From assembly GCF_029633865.1 (NCBI RefSeq), contig NC_079212.1, positions 105,146,961 through 105,210,960 of the forward strand: a stretch of DNA of 64,000 nucleotides, read 5' to 3'. Below, one piece after another: positions 10,516 through 21,370 of the stretch. The notes under the pieces were generated by a model that did no database searches, was not told where the DNA came from, and worked only from the letters and a program-made list of their open reading frames with translations. The position numbers were made by a program, and so were the translations under genes. How positions within the stretch are numbered: position 1 is the first letter of the stretch; each line of letters opens with the position of its first letter. The stretch is from Lampris incognitus. Its lineage: Eukaryota > Chordata > Actinopteri > Lampriformes > Lampridae.

Positions 10516-11595
10516 GTGGGTAACTTGTTAGCTGTTAGTGGCTACATTTTAAACCTGATGGCAAGCTTTGCCCCATTAACTTTAACTTCTCAATGCTGTA
10601 CCAGAAGAAATGTTAGATGTAAGGCGTTTCGCAGGTTTTATGACACTTAATCGTTGATTGCTGGTTATTTGGGTGCTCTGAAACTGAAGGAAAGTAGGAA
10701 AGTAGAGTGCTTGAATAGTTGAGTCATAAGCCATCCAAAGAGCAGATAATTTCAATATTCTTTTTTTATTTTATTGCTTCTTTGACAGCTAATGGACAGT
10801 TTAAGTGCAGACAGCCACAGTAGTGATTCCAGTAGGGGTTATTTATCTAGTGAATTAACTTTGGCCATACTCATGGCCACCAATACATTAGAACGCTGTC
10901 TTGAATATGGAGTGATTGGAATGATAGAATAAGGGTGTTTCACAGTGCATGTTAAACTGGGAGGGGGGGAATCAGGTAAATCCTCTGAGCCTCAAAGAAG
11001 AAAATACAATGGTTTAATAGCTGAATAGTTGTGGTAAAATTTTGCAGTTATTTGGTCTGCCCTGGCCATACCAAATAACTGCGAAGGGGTTAAGACCCCT
11101 TGATAAACACAGCCCTGTTTAGTTACATTGTCCATGAAATAACTTAGTAAGTAATGCATGTAATGGATTATGCATGCTTTACTGTTGATACGTAAATATC
11201 TCTTTTTTTGTAATGCCCAGCTGAGAATTGCTTTTGCCCGCTATGTTAATGGTATACTTGCAAAAACAGCTGGCAACCAAATTCTGTGCCCAGGACACCT
11301 AAAGATTGTCACATACCTGCCAAATAGTGATTGATATTGGCTTTTGTTTGTTTATCCAGTTTTAAACCGGAGTCAAATTCCATGTATTTGCACACATATA
11401 TGGCCAAATAAAGATGATTCTGATTTTAGCAGTCGGTATAAAGACCCACGTTTCTTTCATTTTAGCTGCTGGGGTGAAAACCAAGCTTTAAATGCGTTAA
11501 CCATAGTGTTGATGACGTCCTCAAATTCACCAAACACTTTTTTACTTGTTTGGCAGTCAACTAGATCTTTAGGAGGTTAGGACTTCCATACGATA

Positions 11596-11700
11596 ATAAT
11601 AATGATGATGATGACGATGATCTTTATTTATATAGCACTTTTTCTAAACGTTACAAAGTGCTTTAAAAATGAAATAAAACCAGACAAGGCAGAAATGGAA
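11596..11700 (-). repeat. LINE/SINE-type 3' tail fragment in manf intron 1
   Basis: An ataatgatgatg-type repeat followed by ctttatttatatagcactttt and acaaagtgcttt is the reverse of the common fish retroposon tail (AAAGTGCT...ATATAAATAAAG, then a trinucleotide repeat). It sits in reverse orientation. Confidence 0.5.
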
Positions 11701-11981
11701 TAAATTAATAAGACCTTTAAAGTCACGCTGAGCTACCGTAGCCATAATTTTCCAACATTTGGGAACCGTCCATGTTTTCCCGCTATGATTGACTGTTGAA
11801 GTAGTCAGTGTACCTTCAATCCTATATTTTTAAAATAATTTACTGCTTTTATAAATATAACTTTTTAATAATTATCTGAACTAAACTATTTCTAACCTAG
11901 GTGAAAGAGCTTAAAAAGGGGGAAGTGAGTTCAGCCTACCTTTTTGTTACCTGCAGGATTATTCGTTGTTTGAATGCCTAT

Positions 11982-12358
11982 TGGGCGGCACGGTGTTGCA
12001 GTGGTTAGCACGGTCGCCTCACAGCAAGAAGGTCCTGGGTTCAAGACCCGGGGTAGTCCAACTTTGGGGGTTGTCCTGGGTCATCCTCTGTGTGGAGTTT
12101 GCATGTTCTCCCCGTGTCTGCATGGGTTTTCTCCTGGTGCCTTGGTTTTCTCCCACAGTCCGAAGACATGCAGGTCAGGTGAATCAGCCACACTAAATTG
12201 TCCCATGTGTGTGTGTTTGTGTGTGGTGGCCCTGTGATGGCCTGACGGCCTGTCCAGGCTGTCTCCCTACTTGCCGCCCAATGACTGCTGGGAAAGGCTC
12301 CAGCATCTCTGCAACCCTGAGAGCAGGATAAGCGGTTTGGATAACAGATGGATGGATA
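11982..12358 (+). mobile_element. tRNA-derived SINE with short GT tract (family B)
   Basis: The element starts with gggcggcacggtgttgcagt and ggttagcacggtcgcctcac (A-box region) and has ggttcaagacc as B-box. The body includes gtggagtttgcatgttctcc and agacatgcaggtcaggtgaa, then a short gtgtgtgtgtttgtgtgtgg tract, ccctgtgatggcctgacggc and an end at gatggatgg. Further copies lie at 27553, 35150, 38040 and 44945. Confidence 0.88.
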
Positions 12359-12386
12359 TTTTGATAGTTTTTTTTCTTTCTTTCAG

Positions 12387-12514
12387 TGTGTGTTGTCTTC
12401 CTGGGGAAGTTTTACCAGTCATTGGTGGATGACAAAGTAAAGTTCAACAGTGCAGACATTGAGAAGGCCATCATGAAGACCTGCAAAGATGCCAAGGGCA
12501 AAGATAATCGCTTT
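12387..12514 (+). CDS. manf: manf coding exon 2
   Basis: The exon begins after the acceptor tttctttcag and ends at a codon boundary before gtaagt. It encodes VCVVFLGKFYQSLVDDKVKF, then NSADIEKAIMKTCKDAKGKD and NRF: the first helices of the saposin-like N-terminal domain with two of its cysteines. The phase (1 + 127 bases) fits exons 1 and 3. Confidence 0.96.
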
Positions 12515-13416
12515 GTAAGTTAACTGGCCAATGACAGCTCATGATAGACTTATCAACTAATGTGTCAGTGTGTTCCTTAAACGTTAATGTAATCTGTTAT
12601 AAAAAGATTAGAAAAGAGGACTGAAAGTGTCTCACAAGTTCATATCCTTAGTCTTTTTAAGTAAAAAAAGGTGGCCAGGGAAAGTGAATGATAAGGTTTT
12701 CCCTTCCAGTAAAATCTGCCGTCGGCGTGCCCCTGAGCAAAGATCCACCATTGCCTTTGTAAAGTGGATGTTTTCAATGCAATTTCAATATGAATAGCCC
12801 CAGATGGAATCGGACCCCTTACCGATGCAGTTTTGGGCCTCATGCATCATACATTTGGTATTAAGATTCAGTGTGTATTTAGATCTCTTGTCTAGATAAG
12901 AGTTAAACTTCTTAGAGCAATGTTCAAATGCACACAGAATTCCTTGCATTGGGAATGTGATGGATCTGTCAGAACATCTTCAGGGGTTGTCAGGTTCACA
13001 TTGTGATTCAGTCTCTGCCAGACAAATGCAATCTATACACTACCTATATTAGCGATAATTAACGATTGACCAGAAAGTAGAAATGCCATCACTGTAGTTG
13101 ATGTCCCATTCCAAATTTTGTTGTCCACTTGGACTCACTGGACTTGGGCATGATCCACGACCACCCTTTGTCATTCCTTTACCTCATCAGCAATGAACTA
13201 GTCACTGGTGAAGAAAACACATCAGCATTAAACAAGAGTGGGGAAATTTACAACAATTTCATTTCCACCAACAGTCAGTGTAATTGGCCCATCATGTTGG
13301 GTCCAGTTAACAAAGGCTAAACACCTGGGACTACAAATATTTCCTCCATTTTGCTTATTGTTTTGCTTTACATAATCGGTTATTAATGATTTGAGGGGGA
13401 TGCCCTTTTGTATGCC

Positions 13417-13459
13417 AAACAAATATAGATTTGTATAGTATACAAATCTATCTTTGTTT
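13417..13459. repeat. Near-perfect palindrome in manf intron 2
   Basis: Two 21-base arms around one central base (13438), with a single mismatch; the core is gatttgtata-g-tatacaaatc. A related half-copy, agatttgtatgctatacaaa, follows immediately at 13460. The rest of intron 2 (12515-13928) shows nothing else recognisable. Confidence 0.8.
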
Positions 13460-13928
13460 AGATTTGTATGCTATACAAATGTGTGAGGGGGACTCCAACA
13501 TGGCTAAAAATCTACAAAACTGAAATAAATGAACCTTGAATGCAAAAGGAACTTCCATTGAATCTTAATAAGTGCAAAGTAATAATTTGCATAGGAAAGC
13601 AAATAATGAACACGGTAGCTGCCAAGTTGTCGGAAGCTTCAAGTTTGTTTTGCATTCAAGGTGCTTCCAATCTTTTCCTTTTTGTAAATGAAAAGGCATG
13701 GATTGAATGTGTCGAGCTACAACATAATTTTTAAAGTCACATGAAATGTTTATGTTGCGGATATGTCAGTATCCTGCTGGTAAGCTCTACTGAGGTAGAT
13801 GTGTACATGAGTTATAAGCCAGGTGATTGAGGAAAAAGTGAAACAAGATGGGGTGAAAGAGCACAAAGGAGAGTGGTTTTAGACCAATTAAATAACTCTT
13901 GTTGCATTCCATCCTTCCTGTTCTCCAG

Positions 13929-14070
13929 TGTTACTACATTGGTGCGACAAGTGATGCCGCCACCAAGATAATTAATGAGGTATCAAGACCACTCAGCTAC
14001 CATGTCCCAGTGGAGAAGATCTGCGAGAAACTTAAGAAGAAGGACAGCCAGATCTGTGAACTGAAATACG
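13929..14070 (+). CDS. manf: manf coding exon 3
   Basis: Preceded by the acceptor ttctccag and followed by the donor gtatgc. It encodes [20 protein letters not shown], then [20 protein letters not shown] and QICELKY, nearly identical to mammalian MANF over this segment. It supplies three more cysteines of the saposin-like fold and ends one base into an Asp codon. Confidence 0.97.
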
Positions 14071-14220
14071 GTATGCCCAGAGGGAAAGGGGTTTGGAGTT
14101 GATGCTCTTTTTTTTTTCTTCTTTTTTTTTTGCACACTTGAATGCACATGAAATCTTTTCATACACTCTTGGGTCATTTGATATAATCTGTTGTTTTGTG
14201 GGTGTTTGGCCTTATCAGTT

Positions 14221-14300
14221 AATAATAATAATAATAATGCATTTTATTTGTGGGTGCCTTTCAGAGCACTCAAGGACACCTTACAGAATCCAGTAAAAAA
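14221..14300 (-). repeat. LINE/SINE 3' tail fragment in manf intron 3
   Basis: An aat repeat followed by gcattttatttgtgggtgcc, tttcagagcactcaaggaca and ccttaca is the reversed tail of an L2-like retroposon. Confidence 0.5.
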
Positions 14301-14613
14301 ACAAGCAGCACTGTATCAGACAGCATAAAATCAAAACAAAGCAGGGTAGACAATAAAAAGTTAATACAACCGATAAGTATAAAATGATCATCTGCACAAA
14401 ACTCAGTGATGCACAGTGAACGGCGGCATAATGATGAAGACAAATGATATGTAACGAAGATCCTGAGGCAAATTTAGCCCCTTTTTGTAACTGTCCACAA
14501 AACTGAGCACCCTTGGTTTCCATTGAAGCCTCAACACTTTTACGAATGAGATTGCCTGATTTTGACATATTAAGGAATCTTACTTTGTGTCTGTGTTTTT
14601 TTTGCCCACGCAG

Positions 14614-14798
14614 ACAAGCAGTTGGACCTGAGCACAGTGGACCTTAAGAAACTCAAGGTGAAAGACCTGAAGAAGATTCTGGAAGAGTGGGGGGAGTCCT
14701 GTAAAGGCTGTGCTGAAAAGTCTGACTTCATCCGCAAAATCACCGAGCTCATGCCCATGTATGCTCCAACAGCTGCCAAAGCACGGACAGATCTGTAA
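14614..14798 (+). CDS. manf: manf coding exon 4 (SAP-like C-domain, stop)
   Basis: The last coding exon starts after tttgcccacgcag and encodes the C-terminal SAP-like domain, residues 121-181. It includes [20 protein letters not shown], the redox-like CKGC motif at residues 150-153 and the C-terminal ER-retention-like tail RTDL (178-181). The full spliced frame is 546 bases, 181 residues, matching the usual MANF length of 179-182. All eight mature cysteines are present; no lesions. The alternative paralogue CDNF is less likely given the sequence and the neighbour rbm15b. Confidence 0.97.
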
Positions 14799-15775
14799 TG
14801 GAGAAAACCCAGGATGGAAAAAAAATAACACAATCTCACAACTTTGGACTTGGACCAGACTGCAATCTGGAAAGAAAGGGTGGATGTTTTTGTTTGTTAT
14901 CTTTGTAAGTTTTCTGTTGGTGTACACTCATCTTCTGTCCTGGATGGATTCTAAGACATAGGGATTGGCATATTTATGTCGTTAGTCGTATGCTAGGTTT
15001 TCAAATCAAGTATAAGGGGAATGAACTAAGTGTTCAAAATAGCATGGAAAGCCGGGGTGGAATCCACAGCGTGAATGCAAGCAAAAGATACAGGAAAATA
15101 CATCATATGTCATGGGAGTCCAACATTTGGTATAAAGTTTTGACTCAGCTGGTCAGTTTCTTTCAAGCCAAATGAGTCAGAAAATACTGTCTTGCCATGT
15201 TCCTGGTAAACTTTAAGATCATAATTTAGCTATTCCACCCACAACCACCATCCAACCCTAACCCCTTAAACTTTTCCCATCTGCCCACCAATTCTATAGT
15301 CCCTCATTTCCATACTCTGTTTAGCAGGGCATGAATGGTTCACTGGACTCCATGATAGTGAATGCATATGGATTCTGATCCATAACGGAGAGGGGGCATT
15401 CTATAAGCTCTCTGACTCATAATTTTAGATATGGATGCAATTGGTGCATCTTCAAGGTCATCTCTGGTTTTGCTGTGTTTTATGTGAGCCACTTAGCAGT
15501 GTGTTCAATGCCATCAGTAGGTCTGAGGTGGAATTGGAAGTGACTGCTTTCCAATGCAGGGGCTGAGTGAGTTATGTCACAAAATTGCCTACACTGCCTT
15601 GCAGAAACACAATCTGTTTTTTTTTTATTTCAACCTCTAAAATGTTCTTTCCAATCTGTAGCTAACTGTTTCCCATATTACAGTAGATGTTTCATGATCC
15701 AAAGATGAGCAAACTCAAATGCAAACATGTTTTGATTTGCATTTAGAAATAATAAAACAAAAATCAAGCAGGTTC
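14799..15775 (+). other. manf: Probable manf 3' UTR with poly(A) signal
   Basis: After the stop codon about 1 kb shows no other gene. The first good AATAAA on the plus strand is at 15751-15756, which would give a 3' UTR near 970 bases. The cleavage site itself is inferred. Confidence 0.45.
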
Positions 15776-17135
15776 TTCCTGTTACTTAGAATATTGTGGA
15801 TTTTGAGATAAAATATTTGCAGGACACAGATGATATATGATTTAACCAACTACTTTATATTTACTTGAATGAAGGCGGGCCTAAACACGATAAGTTCATG
15901 CTGACTGGTAAAGTATTAACCTTTTGTCTATGCATGTTCAAGGTGTGTTGTTGCAAAACTCATTTCAGATTTATATTACATGGCACATGCTCTGCAGATT
16001 ACCCCCCCCCTGCCCCAAAAATTAATGTCAGATTAGTCTGTGTTTTAATACACATGCTTGTACTGGCTGGTAATAAGGAGCAACATGGTAAATCCAATGT
16101 ATCCCTACATAAGACATAATGGCCAGGGCCTTGAATCAAACTTCGACCAACTTCTGATGGTCCGTGGTTAAATTTCAAACAAGAAGCGGGGGCTCTGAAG
16201 GGTACCATAGAGAGAGCAAAGAGTGAGTACACTTATATTAAGATTTTGTGTAATAGTTTATGGGTGAATAACAGTTTTGAAGGCCTACCAAATTTCAAAT
16301 CGGGTTAAGAAATGTGCCATTTTTGTTGCCCACCTCAATGTTATTTCTAATGGTAAATTACGGTTTTTGTGTTTTTTGGTTTGTTTGTTTTGTTTATTTC
16401 CATCCTATCACATCCTTGAGGGTTAATTTGCCCTATAACTTGTTTACTGTTGTGAACATTGTGCCTCTCTGAGAGCACATCACCTCTTGTTACCTTGCCT
16501 CCAAAGCCACCAAAAATTGGGGTCAATTCACTTGCGACATCATCCAAGTTGTACACTACATACTACTTGTGCCCTGGAAATTTAGGTTTCAAGTTGGGCT
16601 TTTCAAATGTTGAAAAACTTTTTGCATGAAAGCTTTTCATTTAAAGTCCCTAATGATTGGAGGTAATTTCTTGTCATCATTCAACAAGTCACCATTCAGT
16701 TTTACCTGTCAAGATTGAATTGAAACTGAATTGACCCCCCTTCTCCCAATACTGAATTCCACCCCCTTACTGTATGATTGTTCAGAAGGGATATTGTGTA
16801 TAATATATAGATTATATATAATGTTTTTTGTGAAAGAAAGTGTGTACTTGAGTAGATGGCAACAGAAGTGTGATGCTTGTCTTGATGCCACAAATATCAA
16901 GGCTAAAATTTTATTTCACCTTGATGTTTCTTGAAAGGCCTCATATTTTATTTGAAAGGCCTCATAGTTTATTACAACTGTGCTACTACTACTCAACTTT
17001 TTCATTAAAATAGGTATGAAAACCTTGCACTTGGAGTGTTGAGATGTTGTATCCTGCTGCAGTCTGACCAGCTGTGTAGTCAAGGGTAAGCTCAATTTAC
17101 CCACCTGTAAGATATATTTGTAAGAATATACCAAC

Positions 17136-17665
17136 CTCTTTATGCATGCTCAATAATCCAGGTAAGAAAGTTGAATCAGTTCATCTGGACACAACGTTTA
17201 TTGAGAGAGAAACTTTTCATCACTCATCTAAGTGACCTCTTCAGTCTAAACCAAAGAAAGTTGAATTGGTTCATCTGGATATAATGTTTGACAGATACGT
17301 CTTGATGCATGCTCAATAATCCAGGTAGTTCACATTCATATTGGCTTATGAAACTGATCGATGGTTTCGGTCGTTAATGCCACTATATAAGGGTGGGGAT
17401 ACCTGCAGTGAGTTGAGACTGAAAAGGTCACTTCGATGAGTGATGAAACGTTTCTCTCAATAAACGATGTGTTCGAATGAACTGATTCAACTTTCTTTGA
17501 TATTAACAGATACGTTTCATCACTCATCTAAGTGACCTCTTCAGTCTAAACTGACTACAGTTAAATAACGACTGAAACTAATGATCAGTTTCATACGCAA
17601 AATGACTCATGAAATTGATTGTTAGTTTTGGTCATTATGCAACTGTATTGTTACTGTAGGACATG
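17136..17665. mobile_element. Rearranged Penelope-like element ends
   Basis: Several pieces of the same PLE 3' region lie in mixed order and orientation. Minus pieces start with atgcatgctcaataatccag at 17144 and 17307; a plus piece covers 17340-17500 and ends with gaactgattcaactttc; another minus piece begins near 17510, and a short plus piece (17610-17655) closes the array. No clear flanking duplication was found. Confidence 0.6.
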
Positions 17666-17968
17666 AAGGAAAATAAGCAAGGAAACGTATCTGGCCCTGA
17701 TGAGGGAGCACAGAAAGATCACATTTTAAATGTCAAATTCCCCTCTCTCGCCTGCTGAGAAATGCAATCGATTAACAAAATCATGGACTTGAGGGATGTG
17801 TTGAACATTGGGTAGAATACATTTTGTTGGCCCACTTTTACAAGATGAGATAGGTCTTGGTGAAATTATTTCACGAAAGCTTTGCGATTGGCACTGATCT
17901 TGGGACAAGGTCATCAAATTTTTAAAAATGTTGATTGGGGTAAGTGAATGAGAAATCCTTCTCCATTT

Positions 17969-17977
17969 GGCGCGCGC

Positions 17978-18007
<30 letters not shown>
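17969..18007. repeat. (CG)n(CA)n alternating purine-pyrimidine tract
   Basis: About nine CG units followed by eleven CA units. Such a tract can adopt Z-DNA; it lies 0.6 kb upstream of the rbm15b start region. Confidence 0.95.
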
Positions 18008-18008
<1 letters not shown>

Positions 18009-18589
18009 TGACTATGCAAGTGAAGCTGTTCAGTTGACAGCAGCCAACAACTGTTTTGTTGTAACTGACAGGTGTGAATTTATGTAGGCTAAGTGGTGTG
18101 TAGGTTCTAAATGTGAAGGCTTCACTATGGAAGAACATGCATGCTCAGTCCATTCATCCCTGGATGAGTAAATGTTAAAAAAAGCTTTTGCTTCACATGA
18201 GTAATTAAACTAAAAATGGTGGTCTTTCATCAAATTAATGTTCATATGCGGATAATTACAAATGAATCATTACATTGAATACTCACGTGGACAAATTAAT
18301 TTTAACAATGAGTTTTTCCATTCATTAAATTGATCATACGCTTTCTCTAAGGATTCCATTATTTCGTTGACAGCGTCGTGTCTGATGCTTCCTTTTTTAG
18401 CTATCGTACATAATACTTAACATCGTATCCCTATAGAAGGCATTTAGCCTACTATATAAAAAACATCCGTTTTTATTACATGTCTCAAAATACAAGGGTG
18501 CAAGTCTGGGAAATGTGGGATGCGTAAGACATCATGACGCAAGCTCCAAACACGTACTGCCAAACCCCGCCCATGGGGGGGCGCGCACA

Positions 18590-18826
18590 TTCCTATTGTC
18601 CAAGATGGCGGCGTTGGTGCAGATTTTTTGATGCTGACATGATTTTAAACGACTTTGTCGTTTTATTTCTGAATATATGCAGCTGTCTACCATTTAAACT
18701 TTCATCCATCATTCACCGAAACCCTCGTTTGCCGTCTCAGTTTTGCTAACATCCCCGGAATCGCCAAACAGGGTAGGTTTCCCCTTTGCAGACGCCGAAA
18801 AGTTTGGTCTCCATCACCATTTGAAA
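18590..18826 (+). promoter_or_regulatory. rbm15b: rbm15b 5' region: YY1 motif and chained uORFs
   Basis: AAGATGGCGGC at 18602-18612 is a textbook YY1 site, usually placed just downstream of the transcription start in housekeeping genes. Its ATG opens a 9-codon uORF (18605-18631, stop included), whose stop overlaps a second uORF (18631-18642), which overlaps a third (18639-18749). The in-frame codon at 18743 is TTG, not ATG, and is not used as the start. Confidence 0.55.
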
Positions 18827-21370
18827 ATGAAAAGACAGGCCGGGAGAGAGACTAGTCCGTCCAGGGCTTTGGCTAAACGAATACGGGAAAGGGACCGAGA
18901 GAGTGCGCGGAGAGAGGAGTTGCCTCCGCCGCCGTTGGCTTTGCTGCTGGCGGATAGCCGGGCATACCACAAGCGGAGCCGCAGCAGGGAGCGGGAGAAG
19001 CCCCGGCTGAGAGAGGACCGTACTGCGGCCGCCTTGGAGCTCCACCACCGGCATGAACTCGGGCTCCTCGGCCGTCCTCCGCTACGGACTACCGCGGCGG
19101 ACATCGCCGGTTCGAGGCCGGGCACTTTGGAATATAAAACACTTCTTATTAGTAACCTCGGCTCGCAGGTTCCCGACGAAGACGTCGAGGACTCGCTGTT
19201 TCACGAGTTTAAAAAGTTCGGTGACGTTAGTGTGAAACTCTCGCATACACCAGAGCTGGGTCGGGTGGCATACGTGAATTTTCGGCATCCAGAGGACGCC
19301 AAGGAGGCGAAGCATGCTAAATCCAGCAGGTTAGTGTTGGGCGATCGTCAACTCAAAGTAGAGCCTATGTATGTTAGACGGAGGAGCGTCACGCCGCCGG
19401 ATGTTGGTTTTTTACCTCTGCACGTCCCGTACCCTTACCGGCAGCGCTCCCTCTCACCCCCGGGGCCGGGGGTAAGTAACCTCAGAGAGCTTAGAGCCAG
19501 ACAGTATGCCTTGGAGAGTCTGGGTCTGAGCAGAGAGAGGGAGAGGATCTTGGATTACTATGGTATGCTGGATGAGAGGGGCCGGCCCTATGGCCTCCCC
19601 CCCATGCCGGTGGTGGAGGATTTAAAACCTGAAGATGATCAGAGAGCAACGAGCAACCTTTTTATTGGAAATTTGGATCATAACGTTACAGAGGGGGAGC
19701 TCAGAAGGGGTTTTGATAAGTATGGGATTATTGAGGATGTCGTGATTAAGCGTCCTGCAAGAGGCCAAGGTGGAGCTTATGCTTTTGTGAAATTCCAGAA
19801 TTTGGACATGGCGCACAGAGCCAAAGTGGCCATGCAGGGGCGAATGATCGGTGGCAACCCGGTGAAGATTGGATATGGTAAAGCTAATCCCACCACGCGT
19901 CTCTGGGTCGGTGGTCTTGGGCCTGGGAATTCCCTTGCTGCCCTTGCACGTGAATTTGACCGCTTCGGTAGTATACGAAATATTGACTATGTTAAAGGGG
20001 ACAGTTTTGCTTACATTCAGTATGAAAGTTTGGATGCAGCCCAGGCTGCCTGCACACAGATGAGGGGTTTCCCTTTAGGAGGCCCTGAGCGCCGTCTGAG
20101 GGTGGACTTTGCCAAAGTGGAGGAAAGTCCCTCCCGTCCATTTCCCCCAGGTTATCAACCCCCGGTGCCGCTCCCCGCCCACTATGAACTTCTTGGTGAG
20201 GGGTATGGACGCCACTGGAGCCTTGAGCGGGAACTACGAGGAGCTCGAGATCGCTCCTCACCTTCCCCCCACAGCCTCCTCTCCCCGAGAGAAAGAGAGA
20301 GGGCCCTGCTGGAGAGAGACTATCCCAGCAGTCCCACACGCAGTTTGGAAAGGAGAGCAGGGGGAGTGGAGGCCTTTGGGAGAGGAGGGAGAAGTGCGAG
20401 GAGCCGCAGCAGGAGCAGGGAGCGCTGGCTGAAGGAGAGGGAGGAGAGACGGACCAGGAGGAGGAGCAGGAGTAGGAGTCTTTCCAATGACAGACTGACA
20501 GAGGAGAGGGAAAGAGAGAGGGAAAAGGAAAGGGGGCGGTCCAAGATTAGAGGCCAGGTAGGGCCCGTGTCTCCTGAGGCCAGCCCAGACCGGGCACGGG
20601 TTCGCGCACCAGACTCTACCACAGAGCCCAGAGACCACTCTCCGGACAATGGCGTTGGGGCAGCACCTTCTGCCATCAGTGAAGAAGACCCAGCTCCACC
20701 CCATAGCCGCCACCACGTCAAGAGATCTTCCATGGAGCATCTTAACAACCATCACCAAAGAAACAGTGATAGCACTGTGAATGCCAGCTCTTCTCCAGTG
20801 CTCACGAATGCACAGGACTCCCCTCCCAGTACGCTATCTGAATACGCCCAGGCCAGCCTTCCCAAGTCTTGGCACGGTTTCTTTGCGCTGAAAAATAGCA
20901 GCTTCCCCACAGACCTGTACTTGCTGGAAGGGGGCTCCTCCTTCTTTAATGCTGTGATGAAGGACAGCCTGAAGCTGCTGAGCCAAAACCAGCCCAGTCA
21001 GTTGAAGATTGCTCAGAGGCTCCGCATGGACCAAACCAGACTTGATGAGGTGACGCGGCGCATCAAGCAGGGACGACCGGATGGCTTTGCAATCCTGCTG
21101 GCACTCCAAGGCCCAATAGATCGTCATGCCCCTCCACCTGAGCCTGGGCTTCAGGTACGCTTGCTTCGTCACCTTGTGACTTACCTGCGGAACAAAGAAG
21201 CAGCTGGGGTAATAAGTCTCCATGCCACCAGAGAGGGGGGAACCGGGGCAATGCTGTATGCCTTTCCCCCTGGGGAGTTTTCACAGCAATACCTCCAGAC
21301 AGCCAAAAGGACTGTGGGAAATCTGGACGAGGAGCATATGGTTATTGTGATTGTCAGTGACACTAACTGA
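18827..21370 (+). CDS. rbm15b: RNA-binding protein 15B (spen family), single exon
   Basis: RBM15B is a nuclear SPEN-family adaptor that binds RNA and helps direct the WTAP/METTL3 m6A methylation complex; it also acts in splicing and nuclear export. The intact intronless frame encodes 847 residues from the first in-frame ATG (aaaATGA), which gives MKRQAGRETSPS, as in mammalian RBM15B (MKRQ start). Domains: low-complexity basic N-terminus; RRM1 about 102-180 (YKTLLISNLG, GRVAYVNFRH); RRM2 about 275-350 (NLFIGNLDHN, GGAYAFVKFQN); RRM3 about 357-432 (TRLWVGGLG, DSFAYIQYE); Arg/Ser-rich stretch about 515-575; SPOC domain about 668-847 (LSEYAQ, LKIAQRLRMDQTRLDEVTRR, ending EEHMVIVIVSDTN). Intronless structure matches mammalian RBM15B, whereas RBM15 differs in the linker. 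The neighbour manf is conserved in human. Confidence 0.97.
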   Translation: MKRQAGRETSPSRALAKRIRERDRESARREELPPPPLALLLADSRAYHKRSRSREREKPRLREDRTAAALELHHRHELGLLGRPPLRTTAADIAGSRPGTLEYKTLLISNLGSQVPDEDVEDSLFHEFKKFGDVSVKLSHTPELGRVAYVNFRHPEDAKEAKHAKSSRLVLGDRQLKVEPMYVRRRSVTPPDVGFLPLHVPYPYRQRSLSPPGPGVSNLRELRARQYALESLGLSRERERILDYYGMLDERGRPYGLPPMPVVEDLKPEDDQRATSNLFIGNLDHNVTEGELRRGFDKYGIIEDVVIKRPARGQGGAYAFVKFQNLDMAHRAKVAMQGRMIGGNPVKIGYGKANPTTRLWVGGLGPGNSLAALAREFDRFGSIRNIDYVKGDSFAYIQYESLDAAQAACTQMRGFPLGGPERRLRVDFAKVEESPSRPFPPGYQPPVPLPAHYELLGEGYGRHWSLERELRGARDRSSPSPHSLLSPRERERALLERDYPSSPTRSLERRAGGVEAFGRGGRSARSRSRSRERWLKEREERRTRRRSRSRSLSNDRLTEEREREREKERGRSKIRGQVGPVSPEASPDRARVRAPDSTTEPRDHSPDNGVGAAPSAISEEDPAPPHSRHHVKRSSMEHLNNHHQRNSDSTVNASSSPVLTNAQDSPPSTLSEYAQASLPKSWHGFFALKNSSFPTDLYLLEGGSSFFNAVMKDSLKLLSQNQPSQLKIAQRLRMDQTRLDEVTRRIKQGRPDGFAILLALQGPIDRHAPPPEPGLQVRLLRHLVTYLRNKEAAGVISLHATREGGTGAMLYAFPPGEFSQQYLQTAKRTVGNLDEEHMVIVIVSDTN

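Noticed and set aside
18743-18826. A longer rbm15b starting at 18743
   Set aside because: The codon at 18743 is TTG. The first in-frame ATG is 18827 and gives the MKRQ start of the family.
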